A stretch of 64,000 nt of DNA from Neobacillus sp. WH10 (GTDB lineage Bacteria; Bacillota; Bacilli; Bacillales; Cytobacillaceae). Below the pieces are notes generated by a model. The model was not told the DNA's origin. It saw only the letters and a list, made by a program, of their open reading frames with translations, and did no database searches. Positions 7,223 through 15,156 of the stretch are shown here, piece after piece; within the stretch, counting starts at the first letter, position 1; each line of letters begins with the position of its first letter. Made by a program: the position numbers and the translations under genes. The stretch covers positions 4,154,001 to 4,218,000 of the forward strand of contig NZ_CP126110.1 of the NCBI RefSeq assembly GCF_030123405.1, read 5' to 3'.

Positions 7223-8341
7223 TTATTTTTCAAGTAATGTTTTCGTATCTTTATATTCGACTCCATGCGCTTCAGCAACTGCTTGATAGGTCACATATCC
7301 ACCGTAAGTATTGATTCCTTTTAACAACGCCTCATTTTCTAAACACGCCTTTTTATAGCCCTTATTGGCGATTTGAACCGCATATGGAACCGTCACGTTT
7401 GTTAATGCAATCGTTGAAGTTCTAGGTACCGCACCGGGCATATTGGCTACAGCGTAATGAACAACACCATGCTTCACGTATGTTGGATTATCATGTGTAG
7501 TGATTCGATCGGTTGTTTCAAAAATACCCCCTTGGTCAATAGCAATATCAACAATAACGCTGCCAGGTTTCATCGATTGAATCATCCCTTCACTGACAAG
7601 CTTTGGGGCCTTCGCCCCAGGGATTAAAACAGCGCCAATGACTAAATCAGATTCCTTTACCGCTTCGGCAATATTATAATGGTTGGACATTAATGTTGTT
7701 ACATCTGAACCGAATATATCGTCTAATTGACGAAGACGTTCTGGATTTAAATCAATAATCGTAACCTTTGCACCCAAACCAATTGCCATTTTTGCCGCAT
7801 TTGTTCCTGCTACACCACCGCCAATAATGGTAACGGTTCCTCTTTTTACTCCTGGGACACCTGAGAGGAGGATACCCTTACCGCCATAGACCTTTTCCAA
7901 AAATTGAGCGCCTACTTGCGCAGCCATCCTCCCGGCAACCTCACTCATTGGGGTCAATAATGGCAAGCTTCTGTTCGTTAGCTGTACTGTTTCATAGGCA
8001 ATCCCTACTACTTTATTGTCTATCAACGCCTTAGTTAATTCCGGTTCAGGTGCCAGATGTAAATATGTAAATAAAATTAAACCTTCACGGAAGTATTGAT
8101 ATTCGCTTGGCAGAGGTTCTTTTACCTTCATCACCATATCCATGGACCATGCTTCACTAGCGGTTTCCACTAGCTTCGCACCTGCAGAGCTATAATCTTC
8201 ATCTAAAAACCCAGAGCCAAGCCCTGCTCCTTTTTCAATAAAAACCTCATGGCCAAATTTCACAAGGTTAACTACTCCAGCCGGTGTCATCGCTACACGG
8301 TTTTCATTATTTTTGATCTCTATAGGTACCCCAATCCGCAT
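7223..8341 (-). CDS. ald: Alanine dehydrogenase
   Basis: A 372-residue NAD-dependent L-alanine dehydrogenase converting alanine to pyruvate and ammonium, used for alanine catabolism and in sporulation. It opens MRIGVPIEIKNNENRVAMTP with the conserved substrate Arg and has VMKVKEP (catalytic Lys), the THLHLAPE-type loop seen here as FTYLHLAPEPEL (catalytic His), the Rossmann motif IIGGGVAGTNAAKMA and VDIAIDQGG. The length is close to B. subtilis Ald (378). GGAGGGAAGGAC precedes the ATG. It is monocistronic and convergent with the structured RNA at 7 kb. Confidence 0.96.
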   Translation of the reverse strand: MRIGVPIEIKNNENRVAMTPAGVVNLVKFGHEVFIEKGAGLGSGFLDEDYSSAGAKLVETASEAWSMDMVMKVKEPLPSEYQYFREGLILFTYLHLAPEPELTKALIDNKVVGIAYETVQLTNRSLPLLTPMSEVAGRMAAQVGAQFLEKVYGGKGILLSGVPGVKRGTVTIIGGGVAGTNAAKMAIGLGAKVTIIDLNPERLRQLDDIFGSDVTTLMSNHYNIAEAVKESDLVIGAVLIPGAKAPKLVSEGMIQSMKPGSVIVDIAIDQGGIFETTDRITTHDNPTYVKHGVVHYAVANMPGAVPRTSTIALTNVTVPYAVQIANKGYKKACLENEALLKGINTYGGYVTYQAVAEAHGVEYKDTKTLLEK

Positions 8342-8553
8342 GTCCTTCCCTCCAAATAAAATAATTCATCAAAAAAACAAGTTAATAATATTATATCCTT
8401 TTTCAACTGGAAAAATGAAACAATGAAGCATCTTAATGAAAGCACTTTTATTTTAACAACCAACAGATTGGAACCCCGTTCTTTTTATCGCATACTTCTT
8501 TGGAACATAGTGAGAGCTTTACCCCTAAGGCAAAGCTCTTATAACGAATTGTA

Positions 8554-8952
8554 TTAATAGTAAGGATAATAAGGATCATAGTAAGGATAATAAGGATCAT
8601 AGTAAGGGTATGGGTATCCATATCCATAACCGTATCCATATGGACCTGCTAATAATGCCCCGGCTGCTAATCCACCCAAGAACGGCAGCCCAAATCCAAA
8701 GCCAAACGGACGGCCAAAACCAAAGCCTGGTCTGCCAAAGCCGCCGAAGCCAAAGCCTGGTCTGCCGAAGCCGCCGAAACCAAAGCCTGGTCTGCCAAAA
8801 CCGCCGAAGCCAAAGCCTGGTCTGCCGAAACCGCCGAAGCCAAAGCCTGGTCTGCCGAAACCGCCGAAGCCAAAGCCTGGTCTGCCGAAGCCGCCAAACC
8901 CATGAATCCTCTCATCTATATCAGTGGGCAATCCATACATTTCGGTAGTCAT
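8554..8952 (-). CDS. Gly/Phe- and Tyr-rich repeat protein, coat-like
   Basis: A 132-residue low-complexity protein. After a short head (MTTEMYGLPTDIDERIHG) come six identical decapeptides FGGFGRPGFG (residues 19-78), a hydrophobic glycine-rich stretch (LPFLGGLAAGALLAG), a GYGYGYGYPYPYY segment and a tail of YYDPYYPYYDPYY. No enzyme motif is present. Such composition is typical of Bacillus spore-coat or surface-associated proteins, but this is inference. AGAGGAG lies 7 nt before the ATG at 8952. Next to it is a frameshifted relic (8993-9138) whose C-terminus has the same GRPFGFGMPFFGG flavour. Confidence 0.75.
   Translation of the reverse strand: MTTEMYGLPTDIDERIHGFGGFGRPGFGFGGFGRPGFGFGGFGRPGFGFGGFGRPGFGFGGFGRPGFGFGGFGRPGFGFGRPFGFGFGLPFLGGLAAGALLAGPYGYGYGYGYPYPYYDPYYPYYDPYYPYY
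8719..8898 (-). repeat. Six 30-bp in-frame tandem repeats in the Gly-rich gene
   Basis: Each unit encodes FGGFGRPGFG. The units are nearly identical at DNA level (alternation only at CCGAAG/CCAAAA-type third positions), so the copy number is probably changeable by slippage. Confidence 0.9.
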
Positions 8953-8992
8953 ATTGTCTCTCCTCTTTTCAATTAGTTTTTACTTTCCCCTT

Positions 8993-9138
8993 TTATATGA
9001 AAAACGGAAAACCTCCAAAGAAAGGCATTCCAAAGCCAAACGGTCTGCCCCAAATACGAGAATCATTGTTATCATAATTTAGGGAATGGTCATAAGCTAT
9101 AGCAGCATGACCTGGAACATATTTATGTGATTATACAT
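8993..9138 (-). pseudogene. Frameshifted small Gly/Phe-rich gene
   Basis: The minus strand has a strong AGGAGGT ribosome binding site, an ATG at 9138 and MYN, then the frame breaks. In another frame it continues HKYVPGHAAIAYDHSLNYD, then NNDSRIWGRPFGFGMPFF, to a TAA at 8993. No start codon is available in that second frame after its upstream stop, so a single-nucleotide indel near 9127-9130 has split a gene of about 48 codons. The ending resembles the adjacent repeat protein. A base-calling error in the sequence is an alternative. Confidence 0.6.
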
Positions 9139-9258
9139 ATATTACCTCCTCATTTTTAGTACTTCACACACTAAAGAATATGCATAGTTGAAAACAAATT
9201 CTTGGGTAAATGCCCTCCATTACTGAATTTCCCAAGGCAGATGACTATCGTTACAAAA

Positions 9259-9294
9259 GGAAAAGGCTGTCCAAAGTGATGGACAGCCTTTTCC
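9259..9294 (-). terminator. Terminator downstream of the 52-aa gene
   Basis: GGAAAAGGCTGTCC-AAAGTGAT-GGACAGCCTTTTCC is a 14-bp perfect stem, located 17 nt after the stop of the small gene at 9311. Confidence 0.85.
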
Positions 9295-9310
9295 TCTTTG
9301 AAAATTCCAT

Positions 9311-9469
9311 TTACTCCTCTGCTGCAGCATAATCATTGCTGTCAGCTAGGGCAGTTCCTTCTCCAATAAAACCACTATTATAAGAATTCCTAATTTGTTC
9401 GCTTACTTCATTTACACCTTGTTCATCAAATTCAAATGAAAATTTGCTATTTTGATCCCGTTTTACCAT
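9311..9469 (-). CDS. Small acidic protein of 52 residues
   Basis: The protein begins MVKRDQNSKFSFEFDEQGV, continues NEVSEQIRNSYNSGFIGEG and ends NDYAAAEE; it is acidic and probably soluble. AAAGGGG lies about 9 nt before the ATG at 9469 and a strong terminator follows, so this is a real monocistronic gene. I do not recognise its function. It is divergent from the universal stress protein gene, with the shared upstream region at 9470-9573. Confidence 0.7.
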   Translation of the reverse strand: MVKRDQNSKFSFEFDEQGVNEVSEQIRNSYNSGFIGEGTALADSNDYAAAEE

Positions 9470-9573
9470 CGTATATTTCCCCTTTCTTGATAAATACCTT
9501 CATTATTGTTCGAAAAATTGCAATAGTTATACCTTGTTAAATATTGTATAATCAAGGTAAGGAGATGATAATC

Positions 9574-10032
9574 ATGGGACTCAAATATCAAAATATTTTA
9601 GTTGCAATTGATGGATCAAAGGAAGCAGATTGGGCGTTTCGAAAGGGGATTGAAATTGCTAAACGAAATCAGGCAAACCTTTTATTAGTCCATGTGATTG
9701 ACACAAGATCATTTGCATTAATTGAAGCCTACGACACTGTAATTGGAGATCGCGCAGAAAAGCTGGCTAAAGATATGCTTGAAAATTATCAAAGGCAGGC
9801 TGTAGAAGCTGGATTAACAGATGTTCAATACGAAATTGATTTTGGCTCTCCTAAAATAAGGATCCCAAGAGACTTGGCTAAAAAACACAAGGTTGATTTA
9901 ATCATCTGCGGTGCTACGGGAATGAATGTAGTGGAAAGGTTTTTTATCGGAAGTGTTTCAGAACATATTACCCGGTATGCACCATGTGATGTTCTTATCG
10001 TAAGGACGGAAAAAGATCTGGATAAAAAATAA
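9574..10032 (+). CDS. Universal stress protein UspA family
   Basis: A 152-residue single Usp domain. It starts GLKYQNILVAIDGSKEADWA (the nucleotide-binding Asp is in AIDGS) and ends with the ATP-binding signature G-2X-G-9X-G-S, seen here as GATGMNVVERFFIGS, followed by HITRYAPCDVLIVR. The family gives general stress tolerance by poorly defined means. The ATG at 9574 is preferred because AAGGAG (9558-9563) lies about 10 nt upstream; an ATG at 9564 directly abuts it. A terminator follows. Confidence 0.9.
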   Translation: MGLKYQNILVAIDGSKEADWAFRKGIEIAKRNQANLLLVHVIDTRSFALIEAYDTVIGDRAEKLAKDMLENYQRQAVEAGLTDVQYEIDFGSPKIRIPRDLAKKHKVDLIICGATGMNVVERFFIGSVSEHITRYAPCDVLIVRTEKDLDKK

Positions 10033-10038
10033 ACTACA

Positions 10039-10067
10039 AAGGCACGCAGCATTTTGCTTCGTGCCTT
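10039..10067 (+). terminator. Terminator after the usp gene
   Basis: AAGGCACG...CGTGCCTT with an inner AGC/GCT pairing is followed by ATATTTTTT. Confidence 0.8.
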
Positions 10068-10156
10068 ATATTTTTTCAAATAAAAATAGTTTTATCGTGA
10101 ATGGGTTGCCAATCTATAGTAAAATAAAAACAATTACAAAGCATGGAGGCAGCCAT

Positions 10157-10471
10157 ATGATAGACCATTTTTCTTTTGATCAACGTCTTGGTATTCCCCT
10201 GCCGGAATTAACAGGGGACTGGGAGGAATATAGCAAAGAAACACAGCAGGAGATTCTGTTGTATTGGGAGCAAATACGCGGTTCTATCCCTGACCGTATT
10301 GCAGACCTTGAGCAGGAAATCAACCAAAAGCAGGAACAGCTTTCAAATGAAAATGACTTCCCCCGCTCTTGTCAATTGAACACAGATATCGCAGACCTTG
10401 CCTCCATTATTAATGATTTATGGCTTTGGTACAGAGCGAACCAGACTCTATCCACGAAATTGCACCAATAA
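10157..10471 (+). CDS. Conserved-looking 104-aa protein, unknown
   Basis: A soluble, acidic 104-residue protein starting MIDHFSFDQRLGIPLPELTG and containing a likely coiled coil (DRIADLEQEINQKQEQLSNE), ending with WLWYRANQTLSTKLHQ. GGAGG lies 7 nt before the ATG at 10157; more upstream in-frame starts overlap the usp terminator. I cannot assign a function. It is a single gene between two terminators and converges on moaB. Confidence 0.7.
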   Translation: MIDHFSFDQRLGIPLPELTGDWEEYSKETQQEILLYWEQIRGSIPDRIADLEQEINQKQEQLSNENDFPRSCQLNTDIADLASIINDLWLWYRANQTLSTKLHQ

Positions 10472-10474
10472 AAA

Positions 10475-10495
10475 AACTCCCTATTTCAGGGAGTT
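10475..10495. terminator. Bidirectional terminator
   Basis: AACTCCCT-ATTTC-AGGGAGTT with A-run on the left and TTT on the right serves the 104-aa gene and convergent moaB. Confidence 0.8.
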
Positions 10496-10502
10496 TTCAC
10501 TT

Positions 10503-11015
10503 TTATAAGTCTTTTTTAATTTCCCTTACTACATGCCCTATCTCAGGCAGGACTAATTTATTCATTGCTAGCTTTACTGCTCCGGTTGAACCAGGAGTTG
10601 AGAAAACAGCCTTATTTTTAACGACTCCAGCAATCGCCCGGGAAAGGATTGCCGCAGAACCGATATCTTCTTGATAGCTTAGCATCCTGAACAATTCTCC
10701 AAAACCGACAATTTCTTTTTCGAGCAGACTTTGTACGGTTTCAATCGTTACATCACGCTTGGCAATTCCTGTCCCGCCATTCGTTAGGATCACATCAATA
10801 TCCTCTCGTGCGCAGCCTTTTAAGATCTCATGTTGAATCGGCGTTGATTCATCCTTAACAATGACATAATCCATAATCGTATGCCCCGCTCCTTCAAGCA
10901 GTTCGATCATCAGCTTACCACTTTTGTCTGTTTCCTTGTCCCTTGTATCACTTACTGTTATGACTTTACATTTAACCGTCTTCGGTGCTTCTTTTTTATG
11001 TTCTTGAGTACTCAT
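10503..11015 (-). CDS. moaB: Molybdenum cofactor biosynthesis protein B
   Basis: A 170-residue MoaB/Mog-type protein, which adenylylates molybdopterin in Moco synthesis. The family signatures are KVITVSDTRDKETDKSG, the substrate loop LTNGGTGIAKRDVTIE and FSTPGSTGAVKLAMNKL. Length equals B. subtilis MoaB, which also lies just upstream of ackA. The ATG at 11015 overlaps the stop of the EcsC-family gene by 4 nt, so the two are coupled. No other Moco gene is in the window. Confidence 0.93.
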   Translation of the reverse strand: MSTQEHKKEAPKTVKCKVITVSDTRDKETDKSGKLMIELLEGAGHTIMDYVIVKDESTPIQHEILKGCAREDIDVILTNGGTGIAKRDVTIETVQSLLEKEIVGFGELFRMLSYQEDIGSAAILSRAIAGVVKNKAVFSTPGSTGAVKLAMNKLVLPEIGHVVREIKKDL

Positions 11016-11854
11016 TCTAAAAACTCCTCTTTTTCTTTGAGATAGCGAAGTTGATAATATTTATGTGCGAGATCTGTTACTTTTCTCGTTAATTGATAAT
11101 TAGCCCCTGCACCAATGGCCATGCTGACGAGCGGAATCCCCTGAATGACTTTTTTTCTAAACAATGTAATGACCAGCGCTTTTAATAATTGCTGAACAGG
11201 CTGCTCCAGCCAGGTGATATCGGTAATCTTTTCATTACCTTCATAAAAATAATGCTCATCATTTCCCTCTAACTCCTCCATTAACGAGGCCCAGCCCTCT
11301 TTTTGGACTCTTGGCGGCAATGTTGCTGTATGAAATACTTTTAGGGATGTCATCATTTCATATGGTGTGTTTACTTCAAAGCCATAGGTCATCGCAATTA
11401 ATTGAACGACCCGTAAATTAATGACTGCCATTGCAGGAATGTCGGTGCCTAAAAGAAGTGTGCCTCCTGTCCCTGCAAGTCCCCCTTGGGCAAACGAATA
11501 AACACGGTGTCTAGCTATTTGCTGCTCTGCTATGTATTGTAATTGATCAATATCTAACTGCTTTAAGTCTGATATTTCTATTATATCCTTGCTAAAAATC
11601 CTTCCCGAAGAGAGAATTCTTTCCTTTGCATCGATTTGAAGTTGTGAGCCTTGAATGATCCCAAGTAAATGAAATAACCATGTATCTATGACCGAAAAGA
11701 ATTGCTGTTGAACCTTTTCAGGCAATAACGAGAAAGAGCGCTCCAAATATTTGTCATATGTTAATTGAAAGTCATTTGCCTCGTAATTGATTAAATTTTT
11801 TTCCCATAACCGTATTTCATTCAAAAGGTTAGTTTCCCTATCTGTTAATGTCAT
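11012..11854 (-). CDS. EcsC family protein
   Basis: A 280-residue protein matching the EcsC family (the third gene of ecsABC in Bacillus, function unclear). Two hydrophobic glycine-rich stretches mark it: FAQGGLAGTGGTLLLGTDIP followed by INLRVVQLIAMTYGF, and GIPLVSMAIGAGANYQ with KVTDLAHKYYQLRYL. No ABC transporter genes adjoin it, so it is a stand-alone paralogue. It is the first gene of a two-gene unit with moaB (ATGA overlap). The ackA terminator lies upstream of it. Confidence 0.8.
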   Translation of the reverse strand: MTLTDRETNLLNEIRLWEKNLINYEANDFQLTYDKYLERSFSLLPEKVQQQFFSVIDTWLFHLLGIIQGSQLQIDAKERILSSGRIFSKDIIEISDLKQLDIDQLQYIAEQQIARHRVYSFAQGGLAGTGGTLLLGTDIPAMAVINLRVVQLIAMTYGFEVNTPYEMMTSLKVFHTATLPPRVQKEGWASLMEELEGNDEHYFYEGNEKITDITWLEQPVQQLLKALVITLFRKKVIQGIPLVSMAIGAGANYQLTRKVTDLAHKYYQLRYLKEKEEFLE

Positions 11855-11916
11855 AACCGAGTCACCCTTTCTTCATCAACTTCTTTTTCCAGTATATCAC
11901 AAAGACATAAAACGAT

Positions 11917-11945
11917 AAAAAGGCAAAAGCGATCGCTTTTGCCTT
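11917..11945 (-). terminator. ackA terminator
   Basis: AAAAGGCAAAAGCG and CGCTTTTGCCTTTT form an almost perfect palindrome around GATC. It begins a few nt after the ackA stop and reads into a T-rich stretch on the minus strand. Confidence 0.85.
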
Positions 11946-11952
11946 TTGTTTA

Positions 11953-13146
11953 TTAATGAATATCAGCTAGACGAACTACGTCGCGAGCAATCATTACCTC
12001 TTCATTTGTTGGGATAATCATGACTTTAACAGGTGAATGCGGATAGTTGATGAACGCTTCCTCGCCTCTAACTTTATTAAGTGCAGGATCCCAATAAACA
12101 CCCATAAATTCAAGACCCTTTAAAACATTTTCTCTGATTGTGTCACTATTTTCCCCGATACCGGCTGTGAAAATTATCGCATCTACACCATACATACGGG
12201 AAGCGTAGGAACCAATATATTTATGAATACGATTAGCAAACACATCTAATGCCAGCTGGGCACGTTCATTACCCTTTTTCGCTTCAATTTCAATATCCCT
12301 TAAGTCACTTGAGAATCCAGAAACAGCTAACATACCACTCTTTTTATTTAACACATCTAGCACTTCATCAGCTGTCTTACCAGTTTTCTCCATGATATAT
12401 GGGATAAGGGCCGGATCAATATTACCTGAACGAGTACCCATTGTGACCCCGGCAAGTGGTGTGAAGCCCATGGAAGTATCAATGGACTTTCCGCCTTCGA
12501 TCGCAGCGATACTTGCTCCATTTCCAAGGTGACAAGAAATTAGACGAAGCTGTTCAACTGGACGCCCTAATAATTCAGCTGCACGCTGGGATACATATTT
12601 ATGGCTTGTGCCGTGGAAGCCATACTTTCGAATGCCATATTCTTTATAGTATTCATACGGAAGACTATAAAGATAGGAACTTTCAGGCATAGTCTGGTGG
12701 AAAGCAGTATCGAATACAGCTACTGCTGGAACATTTGGAAGTACATGTTTGAACGCCTTAATTCCAGTTGCATTTGCTGCATTATGCAGAGGAGCCAAAT
12801 CCGCTAGTTCTTCAATTCTTGCTAATACTTCATCTGTTACAAGTGCAGAATCTTCAAACGTTTCTCCACCATGGACAATCCTGTGGCCTGTTCCATCAAT
12901 TTCATCAAGGGATTTAATAATATTTAACCCCGTAAGCTTGTCCAACAGCATGGATACTGCTACATCATGGTTTGGAATATCAATTGTTTCCGTAATCTTT
13001 TCTCCGTTTACTGTAATCGTAAAAATGGAATCAGTCAATCCAATTCTTTCGATTAAACCTTTTGTAATAACGTCTTCACTAGGCATTTCAAATAATTGAA
13101 ATTTTAAAGAAGAACTTCCCGCATTAATTGCAATAATTTTTGCCAT
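11953..13146 (-). CDS. ackA: Acetate kinase
   Basis: A 397-residue acetate kinase of the ASKHA fold, which makes acetate and ATP from acetyl phosphate in overflow metabolism. Diagnostic segments are KIIAINAGSSSLKFQLFE at the start, VVH-type RIVHGGE, the FDTAFHQTMP catalytic loop, YGFHGTSHKYVS, CHLGNGASIAAI and IFTAGIGENS. AAAGGAG precedes the ATG. A CcpA site 150 nt upstream, placed about 56 nt before the inferred transcription start, predicts activation in glucose-rich growth. Order ackA-ytxK-tpx matches B. subtilis. Confidence 0.97.
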   Translation of the reverse strand: MAKIIAINAGSSSLKFQLFEMPSEDVITKGLIERIGLTDSIFTITVNGEKITETIDIPNHDVAVSMLLDKLTGLNIIKSLDEIDGTGHRIVHGGETFEDSALVTDEVLARIEELADLAPLHNAANATGIKAFKHVLPNVPAVAVFDTAFHQTMPESSYLYSLPYEYYKEYGIRKYGFHGTSHKYVSQRAAELLGRPVEQLRLISCHLGNGASIAAIEGGKSIDTSMGFTPLAGVTMGTRSGNIDPALIPYIMEKTGKTADEVLDVLNKKSGMLAVSGFSSDLRDIEIEAKKGNERAQLALDVFANRIHKYIGSYASRMYGVDAIIFTAGIGENSDTIRENVLKGLEFMGVYWDPALNKVRGEEAFINYPHSPVKVMIIPTNEEVMIARDVVRLADIH

Positions 13147-13250
13147 TTATGTTACAGCTCCTTTTATATAACAATATCGTTTCGATACTCATATTGTTTA
13201 GTACACCTTATTTTGTGCAAATCTATCTTGTTTATTTACCTCAATTTCTC

Positions 13251-13279
13251 ATTTAATCATTGAAAATCGGACATTACAA
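13251..13279 (-). promoter_or_regulatory. Probable sigma-A promoter of ackA
   Basis: On the minus strand TTGTAA (13279-13274) and TTAAAT (13256-13251) are separated by 17 nt. Start of transcription would be near 13244, leaving a leader of about 100 nt. Confidence 0.6.
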
Positions 13280-13292
13280 GCGATAATTTAAT

Positions 13293-13306
13293 TGATAGCG
13301 CTTTCA
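13293..13306 (-). promoter_or_regulatory. CcpA binding site (cre) upstream of ackA
   Basis: TGAAAGCGCTATCA on the minus strand (TGATAGCGCTTTCA on plus) fits the cre consensus with its central CG. Its centre is about 56 nt before the inferred ackA start point, the position known for CcpA activation of ackA in B. subtilis. Confidence 0.85.
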
Positions 13307-13356
13307 ACTTAAATGTTCATATTTTCACAAATTTCTTATTTATATAAAAAAAACAA

Positions 13357-13395
13357 AAAGGATAAAACTGGTAATCAAAACCAGTTTTATCCTTT
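13357..13395 (-). terminator. ytxK terminator overlapping the stop codon
   Basis: AAAGGATAAAACTGG and CCAGTTTTATCCTTT form a 15-bp perfect stem with a 9-nt loop, followed by a long T run on minus. It includes the last codons of ytxK. Confidence 0.9.
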
Positions 13396-14370
13396 ATTTT
13401 CCTGAAACCATTTTTCAATTTTTGACAAAATATTATCCATTCCAACAGCACTTGACATGCTCGGTAAATTCACGAGTAAAGCTTGCTTTGGCGGCTTGAC
13501 ACCTTCACCTTTTTTTTGTAAAACCAAAATACTTTTAGCTGAATGTTTATTTTTAAACATGCTTGTTGGTAAATGCAACAGTCCTTGAATAATCAGATTT
13601 CCCTTGATGAATTCATGAAGCTGAGGTGCTTGATCACTTTCAAATAAGCCGTTCGGAATTAAGAAGAATAAATAGCCTCCAGGTAAGGTATGTTTAACAC
13701 TTTGTTCGATAAATAAATGATGTGAATAGGAGTGGCCTTCTAAAGCTTTTAATTGATAATCTGCCGCTCTGATATCATTTGGATAGTAGCCCACTGGCAA
13801 ATCTGCAATGACTGCCTCCACTGGATCAATAAACAAAGGCTCTAGGCTATCCTGATTGAACAACTGAACAGGATGCTCTTGTAAATTAGCATTTACATAG
13901 GCAAGCTTGATCAGAATATCGTCAATCTCTACACCAATAGACGAAATATTTTTATGGACGTGATTTAACACTGTTGTTAATAGATTCCCTGTTCCAACGG
14001 CAGGGTCGAGGAGACGGAAAGACTGCTGCTTCATAAATCTCTCAACTAAGTAACCAATCAGCATGCCAATAGAATCTGGTGTCATTTGATGGTTTGGCTG
14101 TACATTTTCCTTCATCCCTTTTAAAATAACAAGCTGATAGGCTTTACGAATATCCTCATTCGAATATTTGACCAAATGAATCTCTTCATATACTTTCTTA
14201 AGCCTTTTTAACGTTAGCTCACTTAGCTCGTCCTGAAGGATGGCCCCTTGAAATAGATTTTCCCCTGTTTCGGCAAGTGCCTCAAGGTAACTACAGGATA
14301 ATTCCTCTTGTAAAATAAGAGCAGTTTCATTAAATAATGTAAAAAGCTGTTCAACTGGAGAAATTTTCAT
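13387..14370 (-). CDS. ytxK: YtxK, class I SAM-dependent methyltransferase
   Basis: A 327-residue N6-adenine-methylase-like protein. The C-terminal Rossmann domain has the SAM motif LLDPAVGTGNLLTTVL and the acidic motif IGVEIDD. At the catalytic position it has ADLPVGYYPN instead of the NPPY/NPPF of DNA adenine methylases, so DNA methylation should not be assumed. It lacks a specificity subunit or nuclease nearby, and lies in the conserved ackA-ytxK-tpx row. The substrate is unknown. It ends in a terminator that overlaps its stop. Confidence 0.85.
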   Translation of the reverse strand: MKISPVEQLFTLFNETALILQEELSCSYLEALAETGENLFQGAILQDELSELTLKRLKKVYEEIHLVKYSNEDIRKAYQLVILKGMKENVQPNHQMTPDSIGMLIGYLVERFMKQQSFRLLDPAVGTGNLLTTVLNHVHKNISSIGVEIDDILIKLAYVNANLQEHPVQLFNQDSLEPLFIDPVEAVIADLPVGYYPNDIRAADYQLKALEGHSYSHHLFIEQSVKHTLPGGYLFFLIPNGLFESDQAPQLHEFIKGNLIIQGLLHLPTSMFKNKHSAKSILVLQKKGEGVKPPKQALLVNLPSMSSAVGMDNILSKIEKWFQENKG

Positions 14371-14436
14371 TGTTTCCCCTCCAATACTAGATTTTCCTTA
14401 TTCATTTTAAACAAGTATGTATTTTTTTAATAAAGC

Positions 14437-14539
14437 AAACTCGCCGATTGGCGAGCCCCGAAGGGCGAAGACAGAGGCGTAGTTGCACTTATGCGTTAGG
14501 AAAGTAGAAATTTGAAAAATTTATACTTTCCTATTAGCC
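14437..14539 (+). repeat. Dispersed three-hairpin repeat, copy 2
   Basis: It has the same CTCGCC-GATT-GGCGAG hairpin and GGGCGAAGACAGAGGCGTAG core as copy 1. The third hairpin is longer (TAGGAAAGTA...TACTTTCCTA with an inner AAATTT/AAATTT pairing), so stem pairing is kept while sequence and length change. Confidence 0.8.
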
Positions 14540-14546
14540 AAGTATA

Positions 14547-14571
14547 AAGGCCTCGTTATAGTCGAGGCCTT
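14547..14571 (-). terminator. Terminator downstream of tpx
   Basis: AAGGCCTCG-TTATAGT-CGAGGCCTT, a 9-bp perfect stem about 85 nt after the tpx stop; a repeat fragment lies between. Confidence 0.7.
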
Positions 14572-14605
14572 CTTATCATATAAGAATTTCATTTACTAGA
14601 ATTGT

Positions 14606-14650
14606 CCAGCTCCAGTGCTGCTAAACGGGCTCTTTCGCGTTTCTTAGTGT
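14606..14650. repeat. Fragment of the AGCTCCAG dispersed repeat
   Basis: GTCCAGCTCCAGTGCTGCTA and following AACGGGCTCTTTCGCG match in reverse complement the segment at 5550-5580. It is inserted between the tpx stop and its terminator. Confidence 0.6.
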
Positions 14651-14655
14651 CTAAA

Positions 14656-15156
14656 TTATTTTGCCGCTTTTGCAGCCTCAATTGCAGCTTCGTAGTTAGG
14701 GTGGTTAGTTGCTTCACTAACATACTCAACATATGTGACTGTATCGTTCGAGTCAACAACAAACACTGCACGAGCTAATAGTCTTAATTCTTGGATGGCA
14801 ACCCCATATGCTTCTCCAAATGAAAGATCACGATGATCAGATAATGTTTGCACATTTTCAATGCCGCTAGCTGCACACCAACGTTTTTGCGCAAATGGTA
14901 AATCTACGCTCACTGTTAATATTTTTACGTTTCCTAAGCTATTTGCTGCTTCATTGAATCGGCGTGTTTCTGCATCACACACACCCGTGTCTAAAGATGG
15001 CACTGAAGTGATTAAACGAACCTGCCCCTTCGTATCGTTTAACGTCACTTCTGATAAGTCATTTGCTAGCACTGTAAAATTTGGAGCCTTGTCACCAACT
15101 TTTACCTCATTGCCTAACAACGTGATAGCATTTCCTTTGAATGTTACATTTGCCAT
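14656..15156 (-). CDS. tpx: Thiol peroxidase
   Basis: A 166-residue Tpx-type peroxiredoxin that reduces hydroperoxides in the cytoplasm with thioredoxin. It opens MANVTFKGNAITLLG, has GDKAPNFTVL, and the peroxidatic Cys in SVPSLDTGVCDAETRRFNE. The resolving Cys lies in KRWCAASGIENV. Both Cys are present, making an intact atypical 2-Cys enzyme. AAAGGAGG precedes the ATG. It is on the same strand as ytxK but separated by a terminator, so probably transcribed alone. Confidence 0.96.
   Translation of the reverse strand: MANVTFKGNAITLLGNEVKVGDKAPNFTVLANDLSEVTLNDTKGQVRLITSVPSLDTGVCDAETRRFNEAANSLGNVKILTVSVDLPFAQKRWCAASGIENVQTLSDHRDLSFGEAYGVAIQELRLLARAVFVVDSNDTVTYVEYVSEATNHPNYEAAIEAAKAAK

Noticed and set aside
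8610..8948. Long open frame on the plus strand opposite the Gly-rich gene
   Set aside because: It is produced by the 30-bp repeat on the other strand; the minus frame has the ribosome binding site and sensible composition.
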